A DNA stretch of 64,000 nt from Flaccisagitta enflata (Eukaryota > Chaetognatha > Sagittoidea > Aphragmophora). The translations under genes were made by a program, and so were the position numbers. The notes below the pieces were generated by a model. That model made no database searches. It saw only the letters and a program-made list of their open reading frames with translations, and was not told the DNA's origin. Of the stretch, positions 34,000 through 45,788 are shown in pieces. The DNA is taken from assembly GCA_965153355.1 (NCBI GenBank), contig OZ231127.1, positions 36,456,001 to 36,520,000 on the forward strand. Reading direction: 5' to 3'. Numbering within the stretch: position 1 is the stretch's first letter; each line of letters opens with the position of its first letter.

Positions 34000-34607
34000 A
34001 GACCTCCCAGAAAAACTCATTTTATTGAAAAGTACTCATCCCTGCAGCTTTTCTCAAAGAAAATACACCAAAGAATAGGATTTCAGCAGAAAAAAAAATT
34101 TTTGAAATTTTTTTATGGCGGAAGTGTTGGGTCAAAGGTGATATAAGTTCAAAATTTCAAAATAAGAATTTTGCAAATCTGATAGCAGATTCATGATCCT
34201 TGCAAAAAACTGTCACAAGAAAGTGCTCTTCTTTTTTTGATATTCCTTCGGGAAGATTGTCAAAATTGAGGTCAAAGATCTAAATAAGATCAATTCTAAA
34301 CAAAAGAGCAATTTTAACCCGATCTAGATCTTTGACCCCAATTTTGACAATGTTCCTGAAGGAATACCAATAAAAGAAGAGCACTTTCTTTTGTCACTTT
34401 TTTGCAAGGATTATGAATCTGCAATCAGATTTATAAAATTCTCATTTTGAAATTTTGACCTTATATCACCTTCGGCCTAATACTTCTGCCATAAAGATAT
34501 TTCAAAAAAAATTTTTTCCGCTGAATTCCTATTCTGTGGTGTATAATCTTCAAAAAAAGCTGCAGGGATTATCACTTTTTAACAAAATGAGTTATTCTGG
34601 GAGACCT
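34000..34607. mobile_element. Foldback element inside the satellite
   Basis: Two arms of about 300 bp: AGACCTCCCAGAA at the left and TTCTGGGAGACCT at the right; inner pairs include AAGAAAGTGCTCTTCTTTT / AAAGAAGAGCACTTTCTTTT and GATCTAGATCTTTGACC. Satellite units continue on both sides (GTTGACTAG / TAGTGTTGACTA). Confidence 0.9.
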
Positions 34608-35206
34608 AGTGTTGACTATTCCTTGCAAGTGTCGACTACCTCTGGCAAATGTCAATTTCCCTCCACATGTGTCGACTATCCCTTGTAAGAGTTAATTACC
34701 CACAACAAGTGTCAACTACTCCCTAAGTGTTGACTACCCCCAAAAGTTTGAGTACCCCCAAAAGTGTCATTTATTCCCCGCAAATGTTGATTACCCCTTG
34801 CAATTGTTGACTACACCCTGCAAGTGTCTACTATCCCCCTCAAGTGTTGACTACCTCAGGCAAGTGTTGACTGCCCCTCACACATGCCAACTACCCCCCA
34901 CAAGTGCTCTCTAGCCCCTAACTACCTTCCGCAAGTATCAACTACCCCTCAATTGTTGACTTCCCCCCGCAAGTGTCAACTACACCCTGCAAGTGTTGAC
35001 TTCCCCCGCAGGTGTCAACTACCCCTGAAAGTGTTGACTAACCCCTGCAAGGGTTGACTTCCTCCAAATGTCAACTACCCAAGGAAGTGTATTCAACCCT
35101 CCACAAGTGTAAACTACCTCCCCCCATGTGTCAACCACCCCCTTGCAAGTGTTGACAAACCACGCAAATGTCAACCACCCCCTGCAAGTGGCGACAAACC
35201 CCTACA
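34608..35206 (+). repeat. 20-bp satellite, C-rich orientation, after the foldback
   Basis: The same CAAGTGTCAACTACCCCC units as before the insertion, ending at the inversion point. Confidence 0.95.
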
Positions 35207-35218
35207 AGTGTCGACACT

Positions 35219-37305
35219 GGCAGGGCTTTGTCACCACTTGCAGGGGGTTGTCAACGCTTGCAGGGGGTAGTCAACACTTGCGGGGGGTAGTCAACACTTG
35301 CGGGGGGTTGTCAACACTTGCGGGGGGTTGTCAACACTTGCGGGGGGTTGTCAACACTTGCGGAGGGTAGCCAACACCAGCAAGGGGTAGCCGACACTTG
35401 CCCCGGGTAGTCGACACTTGTAGGGGGTAGTCCACACTTGTGGGGGGTAGTCCATACTTGGGGAGGGTAGTCGACACTTGGTGGGGGTAGTCAACACTTG
35501 CTGGGAGTAGTTGACACTTGCGAGGGGTAGTCACCCCTTGCTGGGGTAGTTGACACTTGACGGGGGTAGTCGACACTTGCTGGGGGTAGTCGACTCTTGT
35601 AGAGGGTAGTTGACACCTGCAGGGGGTAGTCGACACTTGCTGGGGGTAGTTGACACTTGCTGGGGGTAGTCAACACTTGCCAGGGGTAGCCAACACTTGC
35701 CAGGGGTTGCCAACATTTGCCAGGGGTAGCTAACACTTGCCAGGGGTAGCTGACACTTGCCGGGGGTAGTCGACACTTGCGGGGGCTAGTCCACTGTTGC
35801 CGGGGCTAATCCACTGTTGAAGGGGCTTATCAACTGTTGCAGGGGGTAGTCCACACTTGTGGGGGGTAGTCAACACTTGCTGGGGGTAGTCAACACTTGC
35901 AGGGGGTAGCTGACATTTGCCTGGGGTAGTCGACACTTGCCGGGGTTAGTCCACTGTTGCAGGGGCTAATCCACTGTTGAAGGGGGTAGTCCACACTTGT
36001 GGGGGGTGGTCCATACTTGTGGAGGGTAGTCAACACTTGCTGGGGGTAGTCGACACTTGCTGGGGGTAGTCCACTGTTGAAGGGGCTTATCCACTGTTGC
36101 AGGGGGTAGTCCACACTTGTGGGGGGTAGTCCACACTTGTGGAGGGTAGTCAACACTTGCTGGGGGTAGTCAACACTTGCTGTGGGTAGTCGACACTTGC
36201 CGGGGGTAGCCAACACTTGCCGGGGGTAGCTGACACTTGCGGGGGCTAGTCGACACTTGCGGGGGCTAGTCCACTGTGGCGGGGGCTGATCGACTGTTGA
36301 AGGGGCTTATCCACTGTTGCAGGGGGTAGTCCACACTTGTGGGGGGTAGTCCACACTTGTGGAGGGTAGTCCACACTTGTGGAGGGTAGTCCACACTTGT
36401 GGAGGGTAGTCCACACTTGTGGGGGGTAGTCCACACTTGTGGGGGGTAGTCCACACTCTTGGGGGGTAGTCCACACTTGTGGGGGGTAGTCCACACTCGT
36501 GGGGGGTAGTCCACACTTGTGGGGGGTAGTCCACACTTGTGGGGGGTAGTCCACACTTGTGGGGGGTAGTCCACACTCTGGGGGGGTAGTCCACACTCTT
36601 GGGGGGTAGTCCACACTCTTGGGGGTAGTCCACACTGTATGTGTCCACACTGTGGGGGTCCACACTCGGTGGGGTAGTCCACACTCGTGGGGGTAGTCCA
36701 CACTTCTGGGGGGGTAGTCCACACTCTTGGGGGGTAGTCCACACTCTTGGGGGTAGTCCACACTCGTGGGGAGTAGTCCACACTTGTGGGGGATAGTCCA
36801 CACTCGTGGGGGGTAGTCCACACTCGTGGGGGGTAGTCCACACTCGTGGGGGGTAGTCCACACTCGTGGGGGGTAGTCCACACTCGTGGGGGGTAGTCCA
36901 CACTCGTGGGGGGTAGTCCACACTCGTGGGGGGTAGTCCACACTCGTGGGGGGTAGTCCACACTCGTGGGGGGTAGTCCACACTCGTGGGGGGTAGTCCA
37001 CACTCGTAGGGGGTAGTCCACACTCGTAGGGGGTAGTCCACACTCGTAGGGGGTAGTCCACACTCGTAGGGGGTAGTCCACACTCGTAGGGGGTAGTCCA
37101 CACTTGTAGGGGGTAGTCCACACTTGTAGGGGGTAGTCCACACTGGTAGAGTGGTAGTCCTCACTGTAGGGGCCCTACACTCATAGGGGTAGTCCACACT
37201 CAGAGGGGCAGTCCACCGTAGGGGCAGTCCAACTCATAGGGGGTAGTCCACACTTGTAGGGGGTAGTCCACACTTGTAGGGAGTAGTCCACACTTGTAGG
37301 GGGTA
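35219..37305 (-). repeat. Same 20-bp satellite, G-rich orientation
   Basis: Units such as ACTTGCGGGGGGTAGTCAAC up to 36240, then very homogeneous GTAGTCCACACTCGTGGGGG up to 37130. Meets the assembly gap at 37306. Long minus-strand open frames are repeat artefacts. Confidence 0.95.
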
Positions 37306-37315
37306 NNNNNNNNNN
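37306..37315. other. Assembly gap (10 Ns)
   Basis: Ten N bases at the end of the G-rich satellite. The true array length is therefore unknown, and the join to 37316 onward is not certain. Confidence 1.
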
Positions 37316-37937
37316 GATCGAGCGGCGCCAACTATGGTGGACCCACGGTGGAGGAAGTGGATTAAAAAAATAAAACACTTGTAGTTATACAGAAATGTGA
37401 TTGTTTGGATTGTATGGATAAATTTGTCTTGTACACATACTCTTGTCCTTCATGATTATTCTGTGGTTATGTAGTTTGAGTTATTTTTTGTCATATAACT
37501 TCGTAAATTGTAAGGATGCCATTGATCACGCTATGCTTTTTCCGTAAATCAAAATGACCAATGATACATCATCGCTGGTGCATGATATGATATCGAAATC
37601 ATGAGTTTTATCATGAGTTCATTTGTTCGTGTTGTTGTAAACAACTTCTATTTCTTTTTTTTTCTTTTTTGATTGAGCTATCTATTCTTCATTCACAAGT
37701 TTCATATTGAAATATCTCATGTTGAAATGATGCACAGCTTATATTATATTCGCAAACTTTGTACCAACCATTCGAAATTCCGTGCATTACTATTAAACCA
37801 GCAATTTAATCGGACAAAGGAAAGAGTAGTGATGAAAAACCGGCAATAAAGCAGTTAGTGTCTTGGCAGAATCGATCTTCAAACAAGGGAATCGAATAGT
37901 GATGTCAAAATTACATCCTGTAGAAGTCATGACTCAC

Positions 37938-38096
37938 CTTGAGATGATTGTCAGTTCTTTGATGTTGCTCAAAGTGTTGATGCATGGCTTCAAGGCCCTT
38001 CCCAGTGTTGGTTACATCTTCCATTTGTTCAATAGCCTCGATTTTGATCCTCAAATGCTCGGTTGTGAAGGAATCATCATCAAACCCAGCTTCTAT
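37938..38096 (-). CDS. vWA-domain protein, second exon
   Basis: 159 nt, 53 codons, phase 0 at both ends, so it follows the first exon in frame. Acceptor aaatccgtcaacag, donor CTCAAG|gtgagt. The encoded part contains FTTEHLRIKIEAIEQM and TNTGKGLEAMHQHF. The Thr-Asn-Thr-Gly stretch is the second MIDAS element of vWA domains, and the spacing to the first exon's motif is normal. The third element (T-D-G-x-S) is not in this exon and I did not find it before the gap at 37306; the gene continues below, through or past the satellite block. Confidence 0.82.
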
Positions 38097-38199
38097 CTGT
38101 TGACGGATTTATAGCGGAAAATAATGTTTTTCAAACTTTCTCTCCACCACTTCCCTCATTTCCTTCCATCTTTATTTCTACCTCTCTTTCTTTCCCTTC

Positions 38200-38246
38200 T
38201 TTTCTTCCTTTCTTTCGTTCATTCTTTTTTTCTTTCTTTCGTTAAT

Positions 38247-38330
<84 letters not shown>

Positions 38331-38332
38331 TT
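38200..38332 (+). repeat. (TTTC)n microsatellite
   Basis: In the intron between vWA exons 1 and 2, about 100 bp before the exon 2 acceptor. Confidence 0.95.
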
Positions 38333-38404
38333 TTCTCTCTCTTTCTTTGTTGCTTGCTTGCTTGCTTTTCAGTCTTCGTTCGTTCGTTTGTTCTTTCTGG
38401 CTCT

Positions 38405-38535
38405 TTTTTAGGTGCGACAAAGCACCTCTATAACTGGCTGTGTCCGTTGTTTGGTTGGTCGGTCGGTTGCTTGGTCGGGTAGCGCATTCGTTCGAAGATT
38501 CACACGTCGCACCTTATTGGCCTACTTTGCCTTGT
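38405..38535 (+). mobile_element. R element, GTGCGAC subfamily
   Basis: TTTTTTAGGTGCGACAAAGC, ACCT, TCGGTCGG/TTGG repeats, CACACGTCGCACCTTATTGG, CCTACTTTGCCTTG. Paired with the inverted copy at 39358-39462 on the other side of the vWA exon. Confidence 0.8.
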
Positions 38536-38615
38536 TTTTCTTATTTATCACTCAGTTAATCTATCTTTCTCTCAAAAACACTGCAAATTCTATTTGAAAT
38601 ACTATCAGTTCTTAG

Positions 38616-38719
<104 letters not shown>

Positions 38720-38728
38720 TATCTTAAC

Positions 38729-39175
38729 CTCCACTTTTTCCGAGAATTGTAGGACGGCAACTCTGGTGGCGTTCGCGCCGAGTTCGATTCCGTGTTTGAC
38801 GAGAAAGTCGAAAAATGAGAACACGAATCTTTTACCCATCTTGAAATCCTTGGATGTGATGCTCCAACTGCCGTCGATCAGGAAGATGGCGTCCATCGTG
38901 ACACGACGCAGTTCGCAAATAGATTCATCGTCGTCAGTCTCGTAGTAATAATCGTCTTCGTCGTTGTCTTCATCGTCGTTATCGTCGTCGTCATCGACAT
39001 CGTCGGTGCCGTTTCCACCGACGTTGCTGATGACGATTTCGCCGATGTCGATGCCGATGGAAGCGCCGGCAGCCGGAAGATTTTTGTCGACGTTGTTTTC
39101 ATCTAGATTCTCATCGGCTGCGAAAACCACACCGGCAAATGTCAACGATAAGATTAAGTGTAGGACGCAACGCAT
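38729..39175 (-). CDS. Secreted acidic vWA-domain protein, first exon
   Basis: 447 nt, 149 codons. The ATG opens a signal peptide (MRCVLHLILSLTFAGVVFA, cleavage likely after A-A-D). Then comes an acidic linker at about residues 52-85 (DDVDDDDDNDDEDNDEDD, a Tyr run, and E/D), followed by a vWA domain from about residue 92: DAIFLIDGSWSI contains the MIDAS D-x-S-x-S, and RVAVLQFSEKVEV is the following strand. The donor is GTGGAG|gttaag, phase 0. vWA domains of this type occur in collagen VI, matrilin-like and other extracellular proteins and bind ligands through a metal ion. A (GTT)n tract of about 97 bp starts 8 bp after the donor core. Two oppositely oriented R elements of one subfamily flank the exon. 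Confidence 0.85.
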
Positions 39176-39286
39176 ATTTATCTCGGTTCGTTATTTTATC
39201 GATGATGATAGGCTAGTCGTGTCAAGTCTTTCTCATATTCGGCTGTTAAAAAAAATTTCAACGGAAAATCAGTAACGTCTAACCCC

Positions 39287-39357
<71 letters not shown>

Positions 39358-39360
<3 letters not shown>

Positions 39361-39462
39361 AATAAGGTGTGACGTGTGGATCGTCGAACAAATGCGTTAC
39401 CCGACCGACCGACCAACCAACCAACTGACACAGCTAGTTATGGAGGTGCTTTGTCGCACCTA
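39358..39462 (-). mobile_element. R element, GTGCGAC subfamily, inverted
   Basis: CCAATAAGGTGTGACGTGTG, CGACCGACCGACCAACC, GGAGGTGCTTTGTCGCACCT, AAATAG. Same subfamily as 38405-38535, opposite orientation. Confidence 0.8.
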
Positions 39463-39540
39463 AATAGATTTAAGAAACGTGAGGAGAGGGAGAAGAATAT
39501 AAACACGTGAAATGATGAAAATAACTAGATTTTCGGTACA

Positions 39541-39812
39541 TTTTTAGATGCGTCCTCGCATCTCTATAATAGGCTGTGTCCGTCGGTTGGTCGGTCGGTC
39601 GGTTGGTCGGTAACGCATTCATTAAAAACATCAAAATCAAGCATTTTTTAAACAGAAAAGTGGTTCTACCCCAGTAAAAGAAGCATACATCAGGTAATTC
39701 ATTCATTCAAGCATTCATTCATTCACAAATGACATTCATTCATAAAAAAAAACATTCATTCATAAAAAACGTTCAATCAAAGAGGACGCATCGTTGGCCT
39801 ACTTGGCCTTAT
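39541..39812 (+). mobile_element. R element, ATGCGTCC subfamily
   Basis: TTTTTAGATGCGTCCTCGCA, TCTCTATAATAGG, TCGGTTGG repeats, TTCATTCA units, AGAGGACGCATCGTTGGCCT, ACTTGGCCTTA. Confidence 0.8.
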
Positions 39813-39915
39813 TTTTATGAATATGTCCGGAAAAAAACATGTAGTCCACTGCGTTTTCAAGATAGCATAATGGAAAAAGTGACAGGCCAACGCAGCGTTA
39901 ACATTTGAATTGACG

Positions 39916-40219
39916 TTTTTAGTCGGTTGCTAAGGGACCCTATAAGAGGGTGTGTCCGTAGGCGTAGATATGTATGTAGATATTTCTGAAGGTCGTTTTT
40001 TTTTACAACGCGAAATTTTAGGTGACACGGGATCGGCAGCATTTTGGCCACTGCCCAGCCACATTATAGCCCAAGCCCACCTACCTAATGTCCCCGCCTA
40101 CCCGCATTACTGCTGTTGCCCAACCGCATCATTGCCCCTGCCCAACCGCATCATTGTCCCTGCCCAACCGCATCATTGCCCCTGCCCACCCGAAAGCGAC
40201 AACTTATTGGCCGTGTGTG
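39916..40219 (+). mobile_element. R-like element, GTTGC subfamily
   Basis: TTTTTAGTCGGTTGCTAAGG, GACCCTATAAGAGGGTGTGT, no long TCGG tract, then five short units CCCAACCGCATCATTGCCCC, CCCGAAAGCGACAACTTATT, GGCCGTGTGTG. Confidence 0.6.
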
Positions 40220-40513
40220 ATCGAAACTCAAAGTCGCAACTTTGGTTATTTTGATCTTGATCAAACTTCCAAGCTGTTGTAACGACATTAAAAATTTTCC
40301 CCGGTCGAGTAGAAGTCAAAATTATTGAATAAGAAATACCAAAAAAGTAGAAGTCGATTCGGCTCAGTCGCTACTGTGAAAGAAAGGATGTAATTCTTTC
40401 TCAATTTATTTTTTCACTGAAAATCATATATAAACCAATAAACCATAACTTCCTAGTGATGATACTGGAAAAGCGTTGTCGATGAAATTGAAAGCACATC
40501 TCTTTTTTGATTC

Positions 40514-40631
<118 letters not shown>

Positions 40632-40641
40632 AAATAAACAT

Positions 40642-40727
40642 CTACGATTTGAATATTGAACAGACTGATGACAATGAAGATTCAGCTGTGAATCGAGGAA
40701 GTAGTACAAGAACGCAGGTAGAAACCG
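40642..40727 (-). CDS. Possible terminal exon of gene K
   Basis: 86 nt: 2 nt plus 28 codons including TAG. Acceptor ccaccccattttccag. The phase (2 nt needed after a lone G) fits the exon at 42036-41955. Product VSTCVLVLLPRFTAESSL then SSVCSIFKS and stop. The composition is not clearly coding and an alternative terminal exon lies at 40973-40939, so this is tentative. Confidence 0.28.
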
Positions 40728-41065
40728 CTGGAAAATGGGGTGGTGATCGGTCGATATTGAACACGGCTGACCCAATTATGTAGCGAACATAACCACAAAT
40801 TGAGAGTTTCTGAAAAACAAGTCCGCTTCGTTTCAATGGCTTTCTGCAATGAGATGAGTCATTCAAATTCTAGAGAGGCTACAGATCTAGAAGCTCATGT
40901 TTCCTTTTCCATTGGAAGCGGCGCCATAAAACGAGTTTTCATGCCATCCGGCACTTCCTCATCGCCGCGGAGTCTGCATCAGTGAAAGTGACCAACATGT
41001 TGATCTTTTGTTTTCAAATACCAACTACTTGCCTTTACCGTGCTCGTTTGTAAGTGTAATCGCGG

Positions 41066-41066
<1 letters not shown>

Positions 41067-41139
<73 letters not shown>

Positions 41140-41210
41140 AATATTGTTATTCAGCTGCTTTAACGTTGTTGTTAACAACATAGTTTTGTTGTGTTCGCTG
41201 ATGTTGTTGC

Positions 41211-41275
<65 letters not shown>

Positions 41276-41386
41276 TGTTGTTGTTGTCGTTTCTTAACTG
41301 CTATATCGTTGCTGTTGTTGACAACATTGTTGTTTTTGTTGTGTTTGTTGTGTTTATTGTTTTTGTTGTTGTCGTCGTTGTTGTTT

Positions 41387-41457
<71 letters not shown>

Positions 41458-41770
41458 GCTGTTGTTGTTGTTGTTGTTGTTGTTGTTTCTTAACTGGTAT
41501 AACTTTGTTGTTGTTGACAACATTGTTGTTTTTGTTGTGTTCGTTGTTGTAGTTTTTTAGCTGCTATAACGTTGTTGTACTTGACAATATTGTTGCTTTT
41601 GTTGCAATGGTTGTTGTTGCCATGGTTTGTGTTATCATGGTTGTTTTTATGGTTTTGGTTGTTGGTATGGTTATGATTGTTGTTATGGTTTCTGTTGTTA
41701 TGGTTGTTTCCGTTGTGGTTGATTATGTTGTTGTTGTTTATGTTGCTGTTATTGTTGTTGTTGTACATGT
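41067..41770 (+). repeat. (GTT)n blocks with a recurrent 60-bp spacer unit
   Basis: Three long GTT runs plus a fourth partial one, separated by near-copies of CTTAACTGCTATAACGTTG, GTTGACAACATTGTTG and TTTTTGTTGTGTTCGTTG. Confidence 0.9.
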
Positions 41771-41820
41771 TGTTTGCTGTATTGTAGCAATTGACACTTA
41801 TGTTCCTGTCTGTCTCTGTC

Positions 41821-41865
<45 letters not shown>

Positions 41866-41866
41866 A

Positions 41867-41912
<46 letters not shown>

Positions 41913-41954
41913 AGACAGCAATGATGACAAGAAAAATCGCACCATAAAAATCAC

Positions 41955-42036
41955 CTTTACATACATCTTCATCCGAGTAAGGAAGTAGATCCAGAAGGAA
42001 AAGTGAAATATCTTCCCAACCTAATGAGTGACATCG
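41955..42036 (-). CDS. Unrecognised gene K, downstream exon
   Basis: 82 nt: 27 codons plus 1 nt. Strong acceptor caatctttttttcag and donor TGTAAAG|gtgatt. Only one of three frames is open: RCHSLGWEDISLFLLDLL then PYSDEDVCK. Phase 0 entry is compatible with the exon ending at 45789. The family is not recognised. The (GTT)n and CTGT/CT microsatellites follow downstream from 41912 to 41060. Confidence 0.5.
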
Positions 42037-42659
42037 CTGAAAAAAAGATTGACCACAATGTATATAAAATACTATAGATTAAAAGAAATATTAACTGTCT
42101 GCACTGAAGTTGACCTTTATGTCCCCGGACTTTAACTCTGAGTGCATGAGCAGAAAATTGTATGAAACATCATGTCAATTGATTAGATTTTAAAAATCAA
42201 TGGTGCCTAAATTCTTTGTTTTCCGTTTGGAATCCAAAGCAGAACTTCAAGATCTATCCACCAGGGCCGTTGCCAGGATTGTAGACGCTAGCGTTCGGCC
42301 GTGGTGATTTTATCTTACACGCAGTTGAATTTGATTTCAGAGCAAAATCTGAATTGTTGACGTCCACGGGTTTGTCTTATTCAAGCTCTACGTTTGTCTG
42401 TCTGTTTTTTTTTCAAAATGCCGACGCACGCGACTTGTTTGTTTATTGCTAAACACTTTAAAACGTCTTACTGCTTTAAATATGATAAAAAAAATCATCT
42501 TTTTCCCATTTCTTTTTGTTTTTTTTTTTAGTGCTAGTGGCTAGGATACATAGCTATAGATTAATGAGAAAAATCCTCGAAATTGCTCGATTAATGCTCG
42601 AGCAAATGATATTCAGGCCAATTAATCATCGAGCAAAATTTTTTTTGCTCGGTGACATC

Positions 42660-42880
42660 ACTAGCCTCAATCAAGGCTGTGATTTGGGCCTCGAGACTAG
42701 GATTCGGGCTATAAGGCGGTATTTTAGCCTTGAAGCTGTGATTTGGGCTTTGGGCTTGAATTTTGTCTTGTGGCTAATAATTGGGCCAAGGGGCAGGGAT
42801 TTGGGCCTTGGGGCAGGGATTTGGGCTTAGGAGGTGAAATTTCGGGCCTTGGGATGGGATGACCAACTGGGGCTGGGTTT
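42660..42880 (+). repeat. Orphan B-type internal array
   Basis: Irregular 20-bp units such as GGGCCTCGAGACTAGGATTC and GGGCCTTGGGGCAGGGATTT without recognisable B ends. Confidence 0.6.
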
Positions 42881-43142
42881 TAGGCTCAGTCTTATTTATT
42901 GGGGGGTCGGTATATATGAAATTTGAAAATGCCACTCGAAATTGATATTCAGTTAGCTACAAACTAAAAATAATGATGAATCTATGTGAGGATCATTCAA
43001 TGTGATCACAGACTAAAAACTTTTGTTTTGTTTTGTAAAGCGCGCCCTTCTCCTTTCTTTTTTCAAGTAGATGTACGATAAAAGTCAGTTATTTGTGGGA
43101 CCACGAAATAACAAGAGCGAAAAAAACAATAACATCAAGAAT

Positions 43143-43272
<130 letters not shown>

Positions 43273-43383
43273 GAACAACGTCGAGGTTTGAGGAAAAAAA
43301 TAAAGAAACAAAGCCTCGTAACTGGAGAGATTCGCGCGCGGCTCATTTTCAGTCTTTGCTTCCAAAATTATGAAGTCATAAAA

Positions 43384-43505
43384 ATGGCTTCGACCGCGGC
43401 AGCGAAAACCGCCGCGGCGGAGAAGGTCACCACAGGCCACACTCGGCTTGACGCAGAGGATTGCAGCGCGGTGGAAGAACGAGGACATACGTCGGGAGCT
43501 TCTTT
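43384..43505 (+). CDS. Possible GC-rich start exon, plus strand
   Basis: A GC-rich island in AT-rich DNA with ATG in good context (aaaaATGG). It encodes MASTAAAKTAAAEKVTTG then HTRLDAEDCSAVEERGHTSG. GAGAAG|gtcacc is a candidate donor. An R element is inserted immediately downstream at 43506. The minus strand of the same stretch is also open, so strand and reality are uncertain. It could be the 5' end of a gene divergent from gene K's neighbour, or just a CpG-rich relic. Confidence 0.25.
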
Positions 43506-43717
43506 TTTTTTAGTCGCGTGCTACGCGACTCTACACCCCGCTTTGTCGGTCGGTCCGTCGGTCCGTCCGTCCGTCCGTCCATCCGTCCGTTACACTTTAC
43601 TTTTTTTGGGTTTTTGTGGTTTTTGGCCTCACTGCTCCTGCCCAAATGATCTGGTGACCTCAATTATGGCCCCTGCCCACCCGCACGCGACTGGGGTAGC
43701 CGTGTATCCGGCCTTGT
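43506..43717 (+). mobile_element. R element, full length
   Basis: AGTCGCGTGCTACGCGACT after a T-run, TCGGTCGGTCCG and TCCG repeats, TGCTCCTGCCCAAATGATCT, CCGCACGCGACTGGGGTAGC, GTGTATCCGGCCTTG. Near-identical to 20407-20605, so probably recent. Confidence 0.9.
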
Positions 43718-43750
43718 TCTTTTATTGAGTGGTATACATTGTACAATGCA

Positions 43751-44245
43751 TACTATCTTGGAAAAAGAAATCTTTACTCACGTTTTAACAAATATCTCTG
43801 TTTATTGGCGCCTGATCATAAAAAAATTGGTGACAAAATTAAAGCCCTTCAAATTTGCAAGCGATCTACGCAAACCGCATCTCTCTATCTCAATGCGTTC
43901 AGAAGTTATTCAACTTTGAATGAAATCTTTCAATTTAGCATTTGCCATTTCTACATGACCTTTGACAATATCACTTCACTCTTTTTTAAATTACTTCTAA
44001 ACTAGTTGAGCTAGACAGATGCGGTTTGCGTAGACTGCTTACAAATTCGAAGGGCTTCATTAATGTCACCTATTTTTCTATGATTTGTGGAGTCTATTTG
44101 GGGCTTTAAGTCTAAACGTCTGTGGTTCAATCAAAGGGGGCTCAGTCTGAATATTATTGGATTTTCAATTGATATGCATTCATTTCTACGTCGAAAAATG
44201 AACTTATTTTAAAAATGTAAAGATTTCTTTTTCCAAGATAGTAGA
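43751..44245. mobile_element. Inverted-repeat element, about 495 bp
   Basis: TACTATCTTGGAAAAAGAAA at the left; TTTCTTTTTCCAAGATAGTA at the right; inner GATCTACGCAAACCGCATCT mirrored by AGATGCGGTTTGCGTAGAC. Confidence 0.8.
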
Positions 44246-44525
44246 TGGACGAATTGCCTTCCCGAGACATTTGATGTATGGTGCAACGATTTAGATGGAA
44301 AGCGGAATCACATACGTATATATTGGCAACAGGGTCTAAATTTTCGGACAATATGGCATAAGGAATAACTGAGAAAGAGACACTGAGATATAAGGATAAG
44401 CAATCCAGGATCGGAGGAAAAAGAGACAGATAAACTCAATCTGCCACTGACTGCTCATTATTTCTCGTGCGGGGGGGGGGGGGAAAGAGGGAGGACTAAG
44501 GAGAGAGTATAGCAAGAAGAAACTA

Positions 44526-45060
44526 ATCATCCAAAGAACGCACATGGTCAGTGGAACCCGATGCCCCTGCTTGGCAGGGCAGGGCAGGGCAGGGCAGGGC
44601 CGATGTCCATTAGGACACAGGGGTGAATTTCCATGCGCCCTGTGAGGGCATGTTTGAGGCCTTAGTGGCAATTTTCTATGTTATTCGATGGGAATTTTGC
44701 ATTTTTTCACTTTCTTGTCAATTTGATACACTTTTTATTTTTTATAAGAACCTAGTTTGTAAGAACATCAAGCCTTGAAATCACTCAAAAATTAAGAACA
44801 TTGTAGTTATTTTACTAGTAGCTATCTCTATCTCTTTTGAAGGCTTCAGGAAATAAATGATGTTCTTATAAAAGATAAAAAGTGTATTATTCGATGTGAA
44901 TTTTACATTTTTTTTTCATCTTTCATCGAATTTCCATGTTATTCAATGGCTTGAGAAGCTTGAGGGTGGGGGATGTACAGACGGACGTACAGATGGACGT
45001 ATAGAAATTCACCCCTGTGTCCTACCGGACATCGGCCCTTTGGGGCCGCTACACGAAAAA
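44526..45060 (+). mobile_element. B element, complete
   Basis: ATCCAAAGAACGCACATGGT, CAGTGGAACCCGATGCCCC, GGGCA repeats, GGCCGATGTCCATTAGGACA, CAGGGGTGAATTT; no array but AT-rich core; right end AAATTCACCCCTGTGTCCTA, CATCGGCCCTTTGGGGCCGC, TACACGAAAAA. Confidence 0.75.
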
Positions 45061-45249
45061 GGAAAATGAGAAGGGGGGGGGGAGACTATTGTACTTGCAG
45101 CTTTTAATTTGCCTTCCTGGATACAAAGTCGCGAATGATTTGCTTCTAGATCATGAATTGATGAAAAGACGTTTCTCAGAGAGAGAAATGTAAAAATAAC
45201 CGAACGAAGAGGATTGGAGACGCCAACAGCGACTGCGTAATCATCGTCA

Positions 45250-45273
45250 TCATCATAGATCATTATCATCATT

Positions 45274-45344
<71 letters not shown>

Positions 45345-45365
45345 TATCATCATCACCATCATCAT

Positions 45366-45441
<76 letters not shown>

Positions 45442-45456
45442 TCCACCATTATCATC

Positions 45457-45493
<37 letters not shown>

Positions 45494-45547
45494 TATCATC
45501 ACCATCATCATCATTATCTCCACCATTATCATCAAATTATTATCATT

Positions 45548-45583
<36 letters not shown>

Positions 45584-45588
45584 TTTAT

Positions 45589-45636
<48 letters not shown>

Positions 45637-45674
45637 TTTGATCATCATCATCATCATCATCATCATCGACATCG

Positions 45675-45717
<43 letters not shown>

Positions 45718-45788
45718 TATCATCATCGACATCACTCATCATTATCGTCAACATCATCGCCATCATCATCACCATCATCTTCATCTAC
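45250..45788 (+). repeat. (ATC)n microsatellite region
   Basis: Mostly pure ATC units with duplicated interruptions (CTCCACCATTATCATCAAA twice). On the minus strand it follows gene K's candidate donor at 45789. Confidence 0.95.

Noticed and set aside
36246-37197. Three overlapping 290-codon minus-strand frames
   Set aside because: Translations of the G-rich satellite in three frames; no start context, splice support or non-repeat flank.
38878-39275. Overlapping frames on both strands within the vWA exon
   Set aside because: Only the frame with signal peptide and MIDAS motif has biological structure and joins exon 2 in phase.
40939-40973. Alternative 35-bp terminal exon for gene K (DSAAMRKCRMA)
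   Set aside because: Phase-compatible but too short to support without transcripts.
41035-41560. Poly-Asn and poly-Leu frames
   Set aside because: GTT/AAC microsatellite translation.
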